Source: an uncultured Collinsella sp. (GTDB taxonomy: Bacteria; Actinomycetota; Coriobacteriia; Coriobacteriales; Coriobacteriaceae). Taken from it: DNA of 61,843 nt. The translations under genes were made by a program, and so were the position numbers. Location of the stretch: NCBI GenBank assembly GCA_900541715.1, contig UQLI01000008.1, positions 1-61,843 on the forward strand, read 5' to 3'. Below are positions 61,702 through 61,843 of this stretch, in pieces. Position 1 is the first letter of the stretch. Each line of letters opens with the position of its first letter. The notes under the pieces are model-generated. The model had not been told where the DNA came from. It saw nothing but the letters and a program-made list of their open reading frames with translations, and did not search any database.

Positions 61702-61843
61702 ATGAACGATACGATTGCCGCAATTTCCTCCTCCGGCGGACCGATCGGTTTGATCCGCGTGTCGGGTGAACGCGCAATCGAAGCGATAAATGCCGTTTTT
61801 CAGGCGAAGAACGGCAAGCCGCTTACGGAAGCACCCTCGCAGA
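61702..61843 (+). CDS. mnmE: tRNA modification GTPase MnmE, N-terminal part (partial)
   Basis: ATG 61702 begins MNDTIAAISSSGGPIGLIRV, then SGERAIEAINAVF: the MnmE/TrmE N-terminal folate-binding domain. It runs off the right edge after 47 codons. MnmE with MnmG modifies the wobble uridine of tRNA. jag-mnmE is the standard order in Firmicutes and other bacteria near yidC, and its codon usage matches the jag part, not the pnp part. Confidence 0.93.
   Translation, partial: MNDTIAAISSSGGPIGLIRVSGERAIEAINAVFQAKNGKPLTEAPSQ

Noticed and set aside
1..61843. CRISPR arrays, tRNA or rRNA genes
   Set aside because: I looked through all intergenic regions and saw no direct-repeat/spacer pattern, no tRNA-like T-loop consensus (GGTTCRANYCC) in a cloverleaf context, and no rRNA sequence.

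Overview
The window reads as one stretch of a GC-rich, Collinsella-like member of the Coriobacteriia (Actinobacteriota). This placement is inferred from the actinobacterial-type integration host factor next to gmk, the strong GAG/CTC/GCC codon bias, many GTG/TTG starts, PPDK and AdhE as fermentation enzymes, and the gene order. The last ~700 bases probably do not belong to it. The pnp frame runs inside an Arg/Asp-rich tract into the KH-R3H half of a jag/khpB gene, followed by the start of mnmE, with an abrupt codon-usage change. I read this as an assembly chimera with a Firmicutes-like sequence.

Layout. 1-696: a possible C-terminal scrap and non-coding DNA. 697-5748: a lower-GC island that looks like an undescribed ribosomally made peptide (RiPP) system. 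Leftward it encodes a PqqD-like/GNAT fusion, a radical SAM enzyme and a 60-residue Val/Ala-rich precursor. Rightward it encodes a DUF3784-like membrane protein, an ABC exporter and a decayed second ABC ATPase. 5749-6494: terminator, long inverted repeat and a repeat-rich ppdK upstream region. 6495-12168: ppdK and a large secreted protein with an aerolysin/ETX-MTX2-like segment. 12317-18939: rplS, rnhB, then yraN-comM-dprA-trmFO-xerC. 19159-29271: rpsB-tsf, then pyrH-frr-uppS-cdsA-dxr-rseP-ispG-proS (translation, undecaprenyl/phospholipid precursors, MEP pathway). 29453-32954 (minus): APH-like kinase and adhE. 33108-33352: a 17-bp inverted-repeat element holding a dead RAYT-type transposase remnant. 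rpmB follows on minus. 34097-39420: pyrR-pyrB-pyrC-pyrK-pyrD-pyrF, pyrimidine synthesis without carAB. 39660-42070: mihF-gmk-rpoZ-thiI. 42285-46336: comEA-comEC-holA. 46470-58326: rpsT, lepA-dusB-hemW, two tandem dnaJ genes, mtaB-phoH-ybeY-dgkA-era-recO. 58465-61843: rpsO, pnp and the chimeric end.

How parts work together. DNA-uptake genes lie in two places: comM/dprA at 14-16 kb and comEA/comEC at 42-45 kb. The same 20-base sequence precedes both operons at nearly the same distance (71 and 76 nt), and each copy contains TTTGGT twice, 11 bp apart. This is the best candidate in the window for a competence-regulon operator. The RiPP island is the best candidate for a new biosynthetic system: recognition domain, modifying enzyme, substrate and exporter are all recognisable, but the combination fits no class I know.
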